The notes: a model not told the origin generated them from the letters alone. A DNA stretch of 64,000 nt from Niallia sp. NCCP-28 (GCF_023168165.1 NZ_BQYJ01000002.1:1-64000), one strand, 5' to 3'; shown: positions 52,522 through 61,159, counted from the first letter of the stretch. Made by a program: numbers and translations.

Positions 52522-52702
52522 TTATCCCTAATTAATGGGCTTTTGCACCTGACCTTGAGCGTGAAGAGGAAAAAAAATCTAAGTGGGAGAAGCTTGCTGA
52601 GCAAAAGCCTATAGGAAAGAACATAGACTATCTCCTATCTCTCTTCAAGGAGCAATCAGTGGAAGAAAGTGAAAAGATCTTCTGATTGAAGTTTCACTTT
52701 AT
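52522..52702 (+). repeat. Structured intergenic repeat, copy B
   Basis: 181 nt from TTATCCCTAATTAATGGGC to GATTGAAGTTTCACTTTAT; the last 25 nt equal copy A. Hairpin 1: GGCTTTTGC (52538-52546) with GCAAAAGCC (52601-52609). Hairpin 2: CAATCAG (52653-52659) with CTGATTG (52682-52688), plus inner AAGA/TCTT. Stem sequences differ from copy A but still pair. It lies between two minus-strand genes (the lipase downstream, YitT upstream). The rest of the gap 52341-52740 has no gene. Confidence 0.8.
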
Positions 52703-52740
52703 CTTAATGAAGAAGAATGCATTTCTCACTATAAGCGGTA

Positions 52741-53643
52741 TTAATGAATATCTTTTTTCTTAAATCTTCCTCCTCGAACTTCTGCTATATTGGCAACCGC
52801 TAAAAAAGCTGCCGGATCCAATTCTTCTACAATTGTTTTTAATTTGGCTTCCTCAAGCCTATTTATTACACAGAAGATCACTTTTTTATTATCTCCTGTA
52901 TAGGCGCCTTCGCCCTTTAGATACGTAACACCTCGTCCTAATCTGGCAATAATGGTTTCCCCAATAATATCGGAATTATCGCTTATAATCCAAACAGATT
53001 TTGATTCATCAAGACCTGCGATAACAATATCAATTACTTTAAATGCAATAAAATAAGCAATAAGAGAATACATGGCGCGATTCCATGAAAAAACAAACCC
53101 TGCACAGATAAAAATAAACACATTAAAAAACATAATGATTTCACCAACAGAAAAAGGGAGCTTTTTACTGAAAAGCAGTGCGAGGATTTCTGTTCCGTCT
53201 AATGATCCTCCAAATCGAAGAACAATGCCTACGCCAAATCCAAGAATTATTCCGCCAAAGACGGTAGCGAGAAGTAAATCATTTGTAAAAACAGGAACGT
53301 CATGAAGCATAATGGTTGTAATAGAAAGAACGGTTATTCCTAAAAGAGTGGAAAACGCAAATGTTTTTCCTATTTGCTTGTAGCCAATATAAAAAAAAGG
53401 AATGTTCAATAAGAAGATAAAATAGCCTAGTTTGAAGTGCAGCAAGTGGGATAAGATAATAGAGATGCCTACAATGCCGCCATCCAATACTTGGTTTGGA
53501 ACAAGAAATTCTTCAATGCCTATTCCCATCAAGATACTGCCGACAATAATAAAAAAAGCCCTTTGCGCTAATACCTTTTTTGGCAATACTTTGTGCTGAG
53601 GCTTGTTCGCTACAAGTTGATTATCTAAACTGGGTGTTTCCAT
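52741..53643 (-). CDS. YitT-family membrane protein with DUF2179
   Basis: 300-aa protein: a 30-residue soluble N-terminus, five or six helices with the YitT signatures GSILMGIGIEEFLVPNQVLDGG and RFGGSLDGTEILALL, and a C-terminal cytoplasmic DUF2179 domain (about 205-290, DIIGETIIARLGRGVTYLKG then KVIFCVINRLEEAKL). Function unknown; DUF2179 is ferredoxin-like. ATG 53643 follows TTGGAGGAA; the upstream 48 codons of open frame have no start signal. A shorter relative without DUF2179 is at 37461. Confidence 0.88.
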   Translation of the reverse strand: METPSLDNQLVANKPQHKVLPKKVLAQRAFFIIVGSILMGIGIEEFLVPNQVLDGGIVGISIILSHLLHFKLGYFIFLLNIPFFYIGYKQIGKTFAFSTLLGITVLSITTIMLHDVPVFTNDLLLATVFGGIILGFGVGIVLRFGGSLDGTEILALLFSKKLPFSVGEIIMFFNVFIFICAGFVFSWNRAMYSLIAYFIAFKVIDIVIAGLDESKSVWIISDNSDIIGETIIARLGRGVTYLKGEGAYTGDNKKVIFCVINRLEEAKLKTIVEELDPAAFLAVANIAEVRGGRFKKKDIH

Positions 53644-53822
53644 TTTATTCCTCCAATTATTTATTTTAGTTTGCCAGATGCTATCTATACATAATGTTTT
53701 TTTAGCAAAGCACTGCTTTAAAAGTGTTGCTCGCTTCTGTCGAGCAAATTTTAAAAAAGAGTAGTTTGCTCTCATACAATAAGGCATCCTAGATATTTTA
53801 GTAGAAGGAGGCGCAATATTGC

Positions 53823-53915
53823 ATGGAAGTTTTAGCAGGAAATACCTTAATTAAAAAAGAACGAAAACAGGAAGAAGGAAAAAAATTGCCGATTTTGAAG
53901 CATTAGTTGATTAGG
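53823..53915 (+). pseudogene. Short degenerate ORF remnant
   Basis: GAAGGAGG leads to an ATG at 53823 and a 27-codon frame starting MEVLAGNTLIKKERKQ. A one-base shift gives IADFEALVD before a stop, suggesting the 5' end of a decayed redoxin-like gene. Evidence is thin; it could be chance. Confidence 0.3.
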
Positions 53916-54003
53916 AGATGTTAATTTAATTTTATCATACGATAAAAAGATTACCTATTTATTTGTTTGAAAATTCAATATATGTTAGTTTGGTACTGCG
54001 ATT

Positions 54004-54055
54004 GCAAATGAAGAAGGATAGCTTTTTGAGTTAAAAGCTATCCTTCTTCATTTGC
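54004..54055. terminator. 23-bp perfect hairpin after corA
   Basis: Arms 54004-54026 and 54033-54055 pair perfectly around TGAGTT. It lies just beyond the corA stop on the minus strand and probably ends that transcript, but no T-run follows on either strand, so a factor-independent role is uncertain. Confidence 0.55.
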
Positions 54056-54065
54056 AGTTCCTATC

Positions 54066-55022
54066 TTATTTAAACCATCCTTTTTGCTTAAACCATAAAA
54101 ACATGGCAAGAACAATGAAAAGCATAACACCAAGCAAAATAAAATATCCATATCGTAAATGAAGTTCTGGCATATAAAGAAAGTTCATTCCATATAAACC
54201 AGCAAGGAAACTAAGTGGCATAAAGATGGTAGTAATTATAGTCAAGATTTGCATAATGCGATTAGAGTGATGGGAATTATAAGATAAATAACTATCTCTA
54301 ATATCAGTAGTTATTTCGCGGTTGGATTCAATCAATTCAGCAAGCTTTAATAAATGATCATATATGTCAGAATAATATTCCCGCTTATTCCAAACAGCTG
54401 CAAGCTTATTTGTGTTAATTAACTGATAGAGCAAATCTCTCATTGGAATAACAGTATGTCTAATTGATAATAAATGATGCCTTGTTGCGAATAAATCATC
54501 TAGAAGTACTTCCATCGTTTTATTTTGAGAATTTTCATCAATTTCTGCTAAAAAATCTTCAATTTTATAGACAATTGGAAAGTAATGATCTACAAGCTGA
54601 TCTAATAATTGATAAAGGACAGTATATTGAGTCCAGTTTATTGCTTCTTTTTCTTTTTCCAGTTTTTCTTTGACAAGCTGCACCTCTGTAGAGAAATGAT
54701 GATGAAAAGAGACAATAAAGTTGCTGCCGAGAAATAAATTCAACTCTTCTTTTTTAAACGTTTTAGAATCTAGACTATGCGTAACAAAAAAAGTATAGTC
54801 ATCAAAATAATCTATTTTAGGTCTCTGCAGATTATGTAAACAGTCTTCAATGGAGAGCGGGTGGAAATTTAACGGTTTTGTCAAATAGAATATTTCTTTT
54901 TCCGTTGGTTGATCAAAATCAATCCAATACCATAAGTATTGGTTTTGATTTTGAAACAATTCTTCCAATGATATGTTTGTTACTACATTATTTTCATTGG
55001 TAACACCGATTATATGGATCAT
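54066..55022 (-). CDS. corA: CorA-family magnesium/divalent cation channel
   Basis: 318-aa pentameric Mg2+ (or Co2+/Ni2+) channel. A large cytoplasmic domain (1-255) is followed by two C-terminal helices with the selectivity signature YGMNF between them and a basic tail (FLWFKQKGWFK). Supporting blocks: FHPLSIEDCLHNLQRPKIDYF and the willow-helix-like coiled segment. GGAGT precedes ATG. Single gene with no M-box leader recognisable in the 170-nt upstream region. Confidence 0.9.
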   Translation of the reverse strand: MIHIIGVTNENNVVTNISLEELFQNQNQYLWYWIDFDQPTEKEIFYLTKPLNFHPLSIEDCLHNLQRPKIDYFDDYTFFVTHSLDSKTFKKEELNLFLGSNFIVSFHHHFSTEVQLVKEKLEKEKEAINWTQYTVLYQLLDQLVDHYFPIVYKIEDFLAEIDENSQNKTMEVLLDDLFATRHHLLSIRHTVIPMRDLLYQLINTNKLAAVWNKREYYSDIYDHLLKLAELIESNREITTDIRDSYLSYNSHHSNRIMQILTIITTIFMPLSFLAGLYGMNFLYMPELHLRYGYFILLGVMLFIVLAMFLWFKQKGWFK

Positions 55023-55194
55023 AGTAGTAACTCCTTTATAAAAAATAAATGTGCATTATAAATGTACAATAAAAGTTCCCTAAAAGGAAAAGGATTATAC
55101 ATGTTAAATGATGTAATGGTTGACTAATTTAAAAATTAGTTATACTATTCTATTTACAAGTTACAAAAAGTAAGCGGATATTAGGAGGAAAGTT

Positions 55195-55821
55195 ATGACA
55201 GCAACCATTAATAGTACTGAGTTTTTTCAAGTTTTGAAAGATCGCAGAGCAGTTAAAGTATATGATGAAAACTATAAATTAACAAAAGCAGAGATAGAAG
55301 AGCTTTTGACCCTTGCAGGAAGAGCTCCTTCCGCTTGGAATTTGCAGCAATGGCATTTTGTTGTTTTTCATGGAGAAGAAGCACAGCAAAAACTATTGCC
55401 AATTGCCTTTAACCAAGCACAAATTGCGCAATCTTCTGCTGTTATTGCCATTTTAGGAGATTTGGAAGCAAATAAAAATGCACAACAAATTTTTGCTGAA
55501 GATATTGAAAAAGGCAGACTGACAGAAGAAATCGGAGAAATGATTAAAGGGCAAATTAATGGAGCCTACCAAAATCCAGATTATCCTAGAGATGCAGCAA
55601 ACAGCAATGCTTCGCTGGCTGCCATGCAACTAATGATAGCGGCTAAAGGGGCTGGTTTAGACACTTGTGCAATTGGCGGATTTAATCGTGCTGCTTTTGT
55701 GAAAGAGTTTCAAATTTCTGAACGCTATTTACCAATCATGCTCATTACAATTGGAAAAGCTGCATCTCCTGGACGTGAAACGGATCGTCTTCCATTAGAA
55801 AAAATCAGTACATGGATTTAA
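55195..55821 (+). CDS. Nitroreductase-family protein
   Basis: 208-aa FMN enzyme of the NfnB/YodC/YdgI type. N-terminal FFQVLKDRRAVKVYDEN, then LLTLAGRAPSAWNLQQWHFVV for FMN binding and a C-terminal AKGAGLDTCAIGGFNRAAF followed by ITIGKA. Reduces nitroaromatics or quinones with NAD(P)H; physiological substrate unknown. AGGAGGAAAG precedes ATG 55195. Single gene with a strong terminator; only distantly similar to the NfrA-like protein at 19725. Confidence 0.88.
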   Translation: MTATINSTEFFQVLKDRRAVKVYDENYKLTKAEIEELLTLAGRAPSAWNLQQWHFVVFHGEEAQQKLLPIAFNQAQIAQSSAVIAILGDLEANKNAQQIFAEDIEKGRLTEEIGEMIKGQINGAYQNPDYPRDAANSNASLAAMQLMIAAKGAGLDTCAIGGFNRAAFVKEFQISERYLPIMLITIGKAASPGRETDRLPLEKISTWI

Positions 55822-55872
55822 TAAAAAAGAAGCGGGAGAGGGATTGAGTAATTTTCCATCTATTTGATTCTC

Positions 55873-55910
55873 AAAAAAACAAATCAGAAGAAAATCTGAT
55901 TTGTTTTTTT
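55873..55910 (+). terminator. Terminator of the nitroreductase gene
   Basis: Perfect 16-bp arms (AAAAAAACAAATCAGA and complement) with a 6-nt loop and T-run. Confidence 0.9.
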
Positions 55911-56080
55911 ATTTAAGAAAAACTGTGTTAAATTGCATTGATCATTTAGGTATTATATGGATTAGAAAAGAAGGAGTGAAACCTCTAAAGGAAAAGAAGA
56001 AGACACCTCTATTCCATGATTACAAGCTCTATATCATATGGTTTTTATGGCAATGTCACATTTGCCTGAAGACAACATGA

Positions 56081-56107
56081 TTGTCTAGCGGTAATTTTTG
56101 CTATAAT
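56081..56107 (+). promoter_or_regulatory. Extended -10 promoter of the orphan response regulator
   Basis: TGCTATAAT at 56099-56107 is an extended -10; TTGTCT at 56081 is a possible -35 with a short 15-nt spacer. Located about 55 nt before the chosen start. The rest of 55911-56080 is A+T-rich with no gene. Confidence 0.5.
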
Positions 56108-56162
56108 ATAAGTAACCAAAATAGGCAGTGGTGGAATGGATAAATTGGTGAGGATGGATAAA

Positions 56163-56864
56163 ATGAAGATACTTGTTATAGAAGATAATGAAAGTGTATG
56201 TTCTATGCTTGAAATGTTTTTTTTAAAAGAACACTATGAGGGTAAATTTATTCATAATGGAAAAGAAGCATTAGACTTTTTTATGGAAAATCAAAATTGG
56301 GATATTATTATTGTAGATTGGATGCTTCCAGGAATGGAAGGTGTCACTATATGCAGAAAGATCAGGGAAGTTAGTACAGTCCCTATTATTATGCTGACAG
56401 CAAAAGACAGCGATTCGGATCAAGTGCTGGGATTAGAGATGGGAGCAGACGATTATGTTACAAAACCATTTAGCCCATTGACGTTAATGGCAAGAATTAA
56501 GGCGGTTACGCGGCGTTATCAAAAAGATGTTTCTGTTAAGCAAGAACAAAACTATTTAGAAAGCGAACATTTTAAAATCAGCAAAGAAACAAGGGAAGTA
56601 ATGTATAACGGAAGAATTCTTTCCAATTTGACCCCAAAAGAATTTGACCTTCTTTATTATCTAATCAGCAATCCTAAGCAAGTATTTACAAGAGAACAAC
56701 TTCTTGATAGGGTTTGGGGATATCAATTTTATGGAGATGAAAGAACCGTAGATGTTCATATTAAAAGGTTAAGAAATAAAATTGGAACAAAAGAGCAGCC
56801 ATTTATTCATACTATATGGGGGGTAGGATATAAATTTGATGAAACAAATGATCATTTAGAGTGA
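56163..56864 (+). CDS. OmpR/PhoB-type response regulator (orphan)
   Basis: 233-aa DNA-binding response regulator. Receiver domain 1-118 with phospho-acceptor Asp52 in IIIVDWMLPG, Thr in IIMLTAKDS and Lys in YVTKPFSP; winged-helix domain 135-230 (LTPKEFDLLYYLISNPKQVFTREQLLDRVWG, ERTVDVHIKRLRNKIG). No histidine kinase is adjacent, so its partner is elsewhere. Start ATG 56163 (MKILVIED) is preferred over 56136 and 56154 by family length and by the GGTGAGG 10 nt upstream. Targets unknown. Confidence 0.9.
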   Translation: MKILVIEDNESVCSMLEMFFLKEHYEGKFIHNGKEALDFFMENQNWDIIIVDWMLPGMEGVTICRKIREVSTVPIIMLTAKDSDSDQVLGLEMGADDYVTKPFSPLTLMARIKAVTRRYQKDVSVKQEQNYLESEHFKISKETREVMYNGRILSNLTPKEFDLLYYLISNPKQVFTREQLLDRVWGYQFYGDERTVDVHIKRLRNKIGTKEQPFIHTIWGVGYKFDETNDHLE

Positions 56865-56912
56865 AAAAGGAAGCAAAATGCTTGACATCAAGCATTTTGC
56901 TTCCTTTTTAAT
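56864..56912. terminator. Bidirectional terminator, response regulator / CNNM protein 1
   Basis: Perfect 22-bp arms (56864-56885 and 56888-56909) beginning at the last base of the response regulator stop codon, T-rich on both strands, between convergent genes. Confidence 0.92.
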
Positions 56913-56926
56913 TAGGGCAGAATTCC

Positions 56927-58309
56927 CTAGGATACAATCTCAGCATTTGTTGGCGCTGAGATAGCAGTATTGTTAACTTCCAGCTCGCCAGCAGTCTCTT
57001 TATTCCTATTTATTTCGGGAATTCTTTGCACTTCAATATATTTAACATGATGTTCTTCCATTTCTAATATTTTAAAAGTAAAGGATTCAAACATAATAGT
57101 GTCGCCTTCAGCCGCTTCATATTTTGAGGTTAAAATCCATCCTCCTAGTGTATCGATGTCTTCATCATGTAAATCAATGCCTAACAATCCGCTTACTTCA
57201 GTAAGCAATACTTTTGCATCAATAATGTAATGATCTTCCTTCACCTTTTGCACACTTGGGATTTCATCTACATCAAATTCATCGCGGATATCGCCGACAA
57301 TTTCTTCGATAATATCTTCAACGGTTACCAGCCCAGAAGTGCCACCATATTCATCCATTAAAATAGCCATATGAATTCGTTCTTTTTGCATTTTTACAAG
57401 TAAATCTTGAATAGGGAAAGTTTCAATAACCCTAATTACTGGCCTTATATAAGGCTCAAGTGTTTTCTCGTGCAAGTCATTTGTGCGAAGGAGTTCGGCC
57501 ATGATTTCTTTTACATTGATCATACCAATGATATGGTCCTTATCTCCATCCGTTATAGGATATCTGGTGAATTGTTCTTTATAGATTAATTCCAATAAAT
57601 TCTCCAAGGTACTTGTTTGTTCGAGAGAAATAATTTCAGTGCGCGGAACCATGATTTCTTTGGCAATTCGATTATCGAATTCAAAAATTTTGTTTACATA
57701 CTTAAACTCAGATTGATTAATTTCTCCACTTTTGTAACTCTCAGAAAAAATAATTCTAAGCTCTTCTTCAGAATGAGCAAGTTCATGTTCTGAAACAGGC
57801 TTAAATCCAAAAAAACCTATAATTACTCTTGCGGAATTATTTAATAGCCAAATAAACGGATACAAAATTTTATAAAAAATAATTAAAGGGCGAGCGGTAA
57901 TTAGCGTGATAAGCTCTGCCTTTTGTATAGCTATTGTTTTTGGCGCCAGTTCCCCAACTACCACTTGCAAAAAAGTGATAATAGCAAAAGCAAGTGAAAA
58001 CGATAGGATTTTTATAGCTGTTTCTGGTACATAAATCAATTCTAGTAAAGGACCAATAAAGTGTTGAATTGTTTCTTCACCAAACCAGCCAATTCCAAGG
58101 GCTGTTATCGTGATACCCAATTGACATGCAGATAAGTATTCATCAAGATTCATAATTACTTTTTTTGCTGCAATTGCACTTTTGTTTCCTTGTTCGATTA
58201 GCTGATCAATTTTTGAACTGCGAACTCTAATAATAGCAAACTCTGAAGCTACAAAAAATGCAGTACAAGCAATCAAAATGGCTATAAAAACCAAGTTAAA
58301 TATGTCCAA
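56927..58309 (-). CDS. CNNM/HlyC-CorC ('hemolysin') family protein 1
   Basis: 460-aa membrane protein of the MpfA/YhdP/YugS type. Residues 1-180 form the DUF21/CNNM transmembrane domain (AFFVASEFAIIRVRSSKIDQL, GITITALGIGWFGEE), followed by a CBS pair (about 205-335; MVPRTEIISL, DEYGGTSGLVTVEDIIEEIVG) and a CorC/HlyC domain (350-430). Members are implicated in Mg2+ efflux, not true hemolysis. The start is TTG 58309 with AAGGA 6 nt upstream; a stem-loop upstream brings a stronger AGGAGGTGA into range. A paralogue lies directly upstream. The last 25 aa are unconserved. Confidence 0.9.
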   Translation of the reverse strand: MDIFNLVFIAILIACTAFFVASEFAIIRVRSSKIDQLIEQGNKSAIAAKKVIMNLDEYLSACQLGITITALGIGWFGEETIQHFIGPLLELIYVPETAIKILSFSLAFAIITFLQVVVGELAPKTIAIQKAELITLITARPLIIFYKILYPFIWLLNNSARVIIGFFGFKPVSEHELAHSEEELRIIFSESYKSGEINQSEFKYVNKIFEFDNRIAKEIMVPRTEIISLEQTSTLENLLELIYKEQFTRYPITDGDKDHIIGMINVKEIMAELLRTNDLHEKTLEPYIRPVIRVIETFPIQDLLVKMQKERIHMAILMDEYGGTSGLVTVEDIIEEIVGDIRDEFDVDEIPSVQKVKEDHYIIDAKVLLTEVSGLLGIDLHDEDIDTLGGWILTSKYEAAEGDTIMFESFTFKILEMEEHHVKYIEVQRIPEINRNKETAGELEVNNTAISAPTNAEIVS

Positions 58310-58316
58310 TAAGTTT

Positions 58317-58353
58317 CCTTATCTCGTATGAAACGAGTAAGGGGTCACCTCCT
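58317..58353 (-). promoter_or_regulatory. Hairpin between a strong Shine-Dalgarno and the TTG start of CNNM protein 1
   Basis: On the minus strand AGGAGGTGA (58353-58345) is followed by a 10-bp stem, CCTTACTCGT and ACGAGATAAGG with one bulge and a TTCAT loop, ending at 58317. TTG follows after 7-8 nt. No start codon lies at a usable distance from AGGAGGTGA in linear RNA; if the hairpin forms, that site is about 9-11 nt from the TTG. Confidence 0.55.
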
Positions 58354-58904
58354 GATTAATACATCAATTAATTTTTTTCTTACATAGTGAACAATCTGCA
58401 TCTATTCTTATACAAAATTGTTCTTGCCAAAAATCGATAAGTATCAATAGAAATGATTAATAGTATGTTTTGATATTTTTGAGACAAGTATAATAATTAA
58501 TCATTCTATTGAAAGAAATAAACAGCAATCTTTCAACATTTATATAGATAACCCCATTATACCACCTCAAACTTTCATAAATAATTACCAATAATTATAC
58601 GTTAAGCCAAACTATGTCGTCAAACATTGGGGAATTATAATTTTCTTTTTATTCTGATAATTTAACTGTTCACAAAAAATTGTGTTATTTCACTATCTGA
58701 AACAGCAGCAAGAAGCTGATGGATATACAAAAAATTATAAAAATATAAGATTTAATATTGCCCAATAGAAGGAAAAAATAAAAGAAAAAAACCTTTTTGT
58801 ACAATATATTCTATGTAGGAAGTATAAAATTATGTTCTTAATCAGCCAAAGAAAGTACGGAATAGAGAAGGGAGGAATTTTTTGTATAAGAGTGAAAAAG
58901 GCAA
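58354..58904. other. Long A+T-rich intergenic region between CNNM paralogues
   Basis: About 550 nt with no gene. It contains an imperfect inverted repeat (CAATAGAAATGATTAAT at 58445-58461 and its complement minus one base at 58496-58511). I looked for M-box, yybP-ykoY and ydaO riboswitch cores and did not see them. The promoter of CNNM protein 1 must lie here. Confidence 0.4.
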
Positions 58905-60212
58905 TCACCCTAAACTTGGGGCAACTGCCTTTACTTCTATTTGAGAGACTTGCTGCTTATTCAGTTTGACTATACTAAATTCATAATTATCGTAAAATAT
59001 AGATTCACTCTTTTTTAAATCAGGGTTTTGTGCAAGAATCCATCCTCCTATTGTATAAAGGTCATCGTGCTCTAAGTTAATGGCTAAAAGATTATTTACC
59101 TCTGTTAGATGCAGCCTTGAATCCAAGATATAATGGTTATCGTTGATTTTTTGAATAAGCGGAAATTCATCTTCATCAAATTCATCACGGATTTCTCCAA
59201 CAATTTCTTCGAGAATATCTTCTACTGTCACAAGACCAGCAGTTCCACCAAATTCATCATTTAGTATGGCGATGTTAATTCGATCCTTTTGCATTCTCAT
59301 TAGCAGTAATTGGATAGGAATAAACTCCATAACATGAATGATTGGCTGTGCATATTTTTTTAAGGGCTTTTCTTCAGGGCATATATTTTTTATGCAGTCT
59401 GTTAAAAGCTGTTTAATATGGACAAAACCAATGATGGTATCTTTGTCATCTCCTTTTGTTATAGGGTAGCGTGTAAATCTTTCAGAAGTAATGATTTTTA
59501 TTATTTCCTTTAAGGGCAGATCTTCGCGTAATGTAATCATTTGTGTTCTTGGCACCATAATTTCATTTGCCAGCCGATTATCAAATTCAAAGATATTGTT
59601 GACATAATGATATTCAGAAGTAGTTATTTCCCCACTTTTATAACTTTCAGCAAGCACATAATGCAGCTCTTCTTCAGAAGGAGCAGTTTCGTTTATTGGC
59701 TGTTTAATGCCATATAGGCGCACTACGATTCTGGCTGCATTATTTAAAATCCAGATAAATGGATACATAATCCTATAAAATAATAGCAATGGTTTTGAAA
59801 GCAGCAAAGCAACCCTTTCTGTTTGCTGGATGGCAATTGATTTTGGAAAGAGTTCGCCTGCAACTACATTGATATATGTAACTAAACCAAAAGCGATAAG
59901 AAAAGACAGAATATGAGTAAATGAATCTGAGATAGGGAGTTTATCGAGAAGCGGATGAAATAACTTTGTAACAGTTGGTTCACCTAGCCATCCTAAACCT
60001 AAAGAAGTTATCGTTATTCCAAGCTGGCAGGCAGAAAGAAATCCATCCATATTTGTAATAATCTGTTTTACCGAGACGGCATTTGAATTGCCTTCTGCAA
60101 TCAGTTGCTCTATACGTGTTGGACGGACTCTAACAATAGCAAATTCTGAAGCAACAAAAAATGCAGAGAATACAATAAGTAAACAAACTATAAGCAAATT
60201 TGTTAAAATCAT
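58905..60212 (-). CDS. CNNM/HlyC-CorC ('hemolysin') family protein 2
   Basis: 435-aa paralogue of the neighbouring protein with the same layout: DUF21 transmembrane domain (AFFVASEFAIVRVRPTRIEQL, GITITSLGLGWLGE), CBS pair (MVPRTQMITL, DEFGGTAGLVTVEDILEEIVG) and CorC/HlyC domain. ATG 60212 is chosen because the protein then aligns residue for residue with paralogue 1 and GGTGATG precedes it; an earlier ATG at 60227 adds five residues. The tandem pair suggests duplication, but the proteins have diverged considerably. Probable divalent-metal efflux or homeostasis. Confidence 0.9.
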   Translation of the reverse strand: MILTNLLIVCLLIVFSAFFVASEFAIVRVRPTRIEQLIAEGNSNAVSVKQIITNMDGFLSACQLGITITSLGLGWLGEPTVTKLFHPLLDKLPISDSFTHILSFLIAFGLVTYINVVAGELFPKSIAIQQTERVALLLSKPLLLFYRIMYPFIWILNNAARIVVRLYGIKQPINETAPSEEELHYVLAESYKSGEITTSEYHYVNNIFEFDNRLANEIMVPRTQMITLREDLPLKEIIKIITSERFTRYPITKGDDKDTIIGFVHIKQLLTDCIKNICPEEKPLKKYAQPIIHVMEFIPIQLLLMRMQKDRINIAILNDEFGGTAGLVTVEDILEEIVGEIRDEFDEDEFPLIQKINDNHYILDSRLHLTEVNNLLAINLEHDDLYTIGGWILAQNPDLKKSESIFYDNYEFSIVKLNKQQVSQIEVKAVAPSLG

Positions 60213-60240
60213 ACTAGTCATCACCATTCGTTAATATTGG

Positions 60241-60393
60241 ATAAAATGAAAATTCAATCAGTAGGGTTGCCGCTCTCCCACTGATTGTTAGTGAAATCAA
60301 TTGGGTTTTTAATCAGCAATTTTTATCCACCTAAATGTTTTGCTGCCCCTTTTATCTTAAGCGGGAGGCAAAAGTCCGTTAATGCGTGATAAA
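60241..60393 (-). repeat. Structured intergenic repeat, copy C
   Basis: On the minus strand it runs from TTTATCACGCATTAACGG to GATTGAATTTTCATTTTAT, 153 nt. Hairpin 1: TTTTGC/GCAAAA (60368-60373 with 60338-60343) plus inner CCC/GGG. Hairpin 2: CAATCAGT/ACTGATTG (60280-60287 with 60255-60262) plus inner GGG/CCC. It ends 29 nt before the CNNM protein 2 ATG, so it may lie in that gene's leader. The remaining gap to 60580 is A+T-rich without a gene. Confidence 0.8.
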
Positions 60394-60580
60394 TAGGATT
60401 TGCCATATACAATAAAAAAATGCGCTTAATGGCTAAATGAATCTTCTATTAGTTTTAGCTTAAATTGCTGCAATTATTTTTTATTGTTATTATTTTTTAT
60501 CTATGGCTTAATAATTATCAAACGTAAAATTTAGAAGGTAACTTTTCTCTTCTCTAATTAATTCTCTTATTTTATCAAAT

Positions 60581-61159
60581 TTAAACATAAGGAGCATTGT
60601 TCTTGCCTTTTCTGTGCAGATGATGCCACTCTTTTGCGAGCATACTAAATAAAACTAAATCATGATAATGGTCATAAAGGAACTCTCCATCTCGGATAAT
60701 CCCCTCTTTAGTGAATAATAGTTTTTCTGGAATAGCCATACTTTTTTTGTTTTTTAAACCACATTTTATTTCTATACGATTTAATTTCAAATAATAAAAG
60801 GCATAATTCAAAACAGCAGAAACAGTGCGTGTCATTATGCCTTTTCCTTGTGCACTGCTTGCTAAAAAGTATCCAATGCTGGCTTGACGATTTTGCCAGT
60901 CTATTTGCTGCAAGGACATCATGCCGACCAATTTCTCTTTATAAAATATTCCGGCTTCAAAGCCCTGTTTTTCTGCGTATTGTTTATGCCAAAGTGGAAT
61001 AATTGTACTGTATTGCTGGGGAAATAGCACAAGATCGACCCATGGAAGCCATTCGCGCAAATATAAGCGATCTTGGTCTATAAGCTGAAAAATGGCAGAA
61101 GCATCATGGAGTTCTAATAGGCGAAGTGTAATATCCTTATTTACTTGGAGCTGAAACAT
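60581..61159 (-). CDS. RimJ/RimL-type GNAT acetyltransferase
   Basis: 192-aa acetyltransferase resembling ribosomal-protein serine N-acetyltransferases (RimL/YdaF). Blocks: ITLRLLELHDASAIFQLIDQ at the start, REWLPWVD, IGYFLASSAQGKGIMTRTV for acetyl-CoA binding and NRIEIKCGLKNKKSMAIPEKL near the end. Substrate may be a protein N-terminus or a small molecule. GAAAGGATG precedes ATG. Single gene. Confidence 0.88.
   Translation of the reverse strand: MFQLQVNKDITLRLLELHDASAIFQLIDQDRLYLREWLPWVDLVLFPQQYSTIIPLWHKQYAEKQGFEAGIFYKEKLVGMMSLQQIDWQNRQASIGYFLASSAQGKGIMTRTVSAVLNYAFYYLKLNRIEIKCGLKNKKSMAIPEKLLFTKEGIIRDGEFLYDHYHDLVLFSMLAKEWHHLHRKGKNNAPYV

Noticed and set aside
53652-53787. 48-codon extension of the YitT gene
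   Set aside because: No start signal, atypical residues, and it lies before the TTGGAGG site that serves ATG 53643.
58319-58348. Nine-codon upstream ORF from GTG 58348 (MTPYSFHTR)
   Set aside because: The GTG overlaps the AGGAGG itself, so that site cannot direct its translation; a bridged Shine-Dalgarno explains the layout better.
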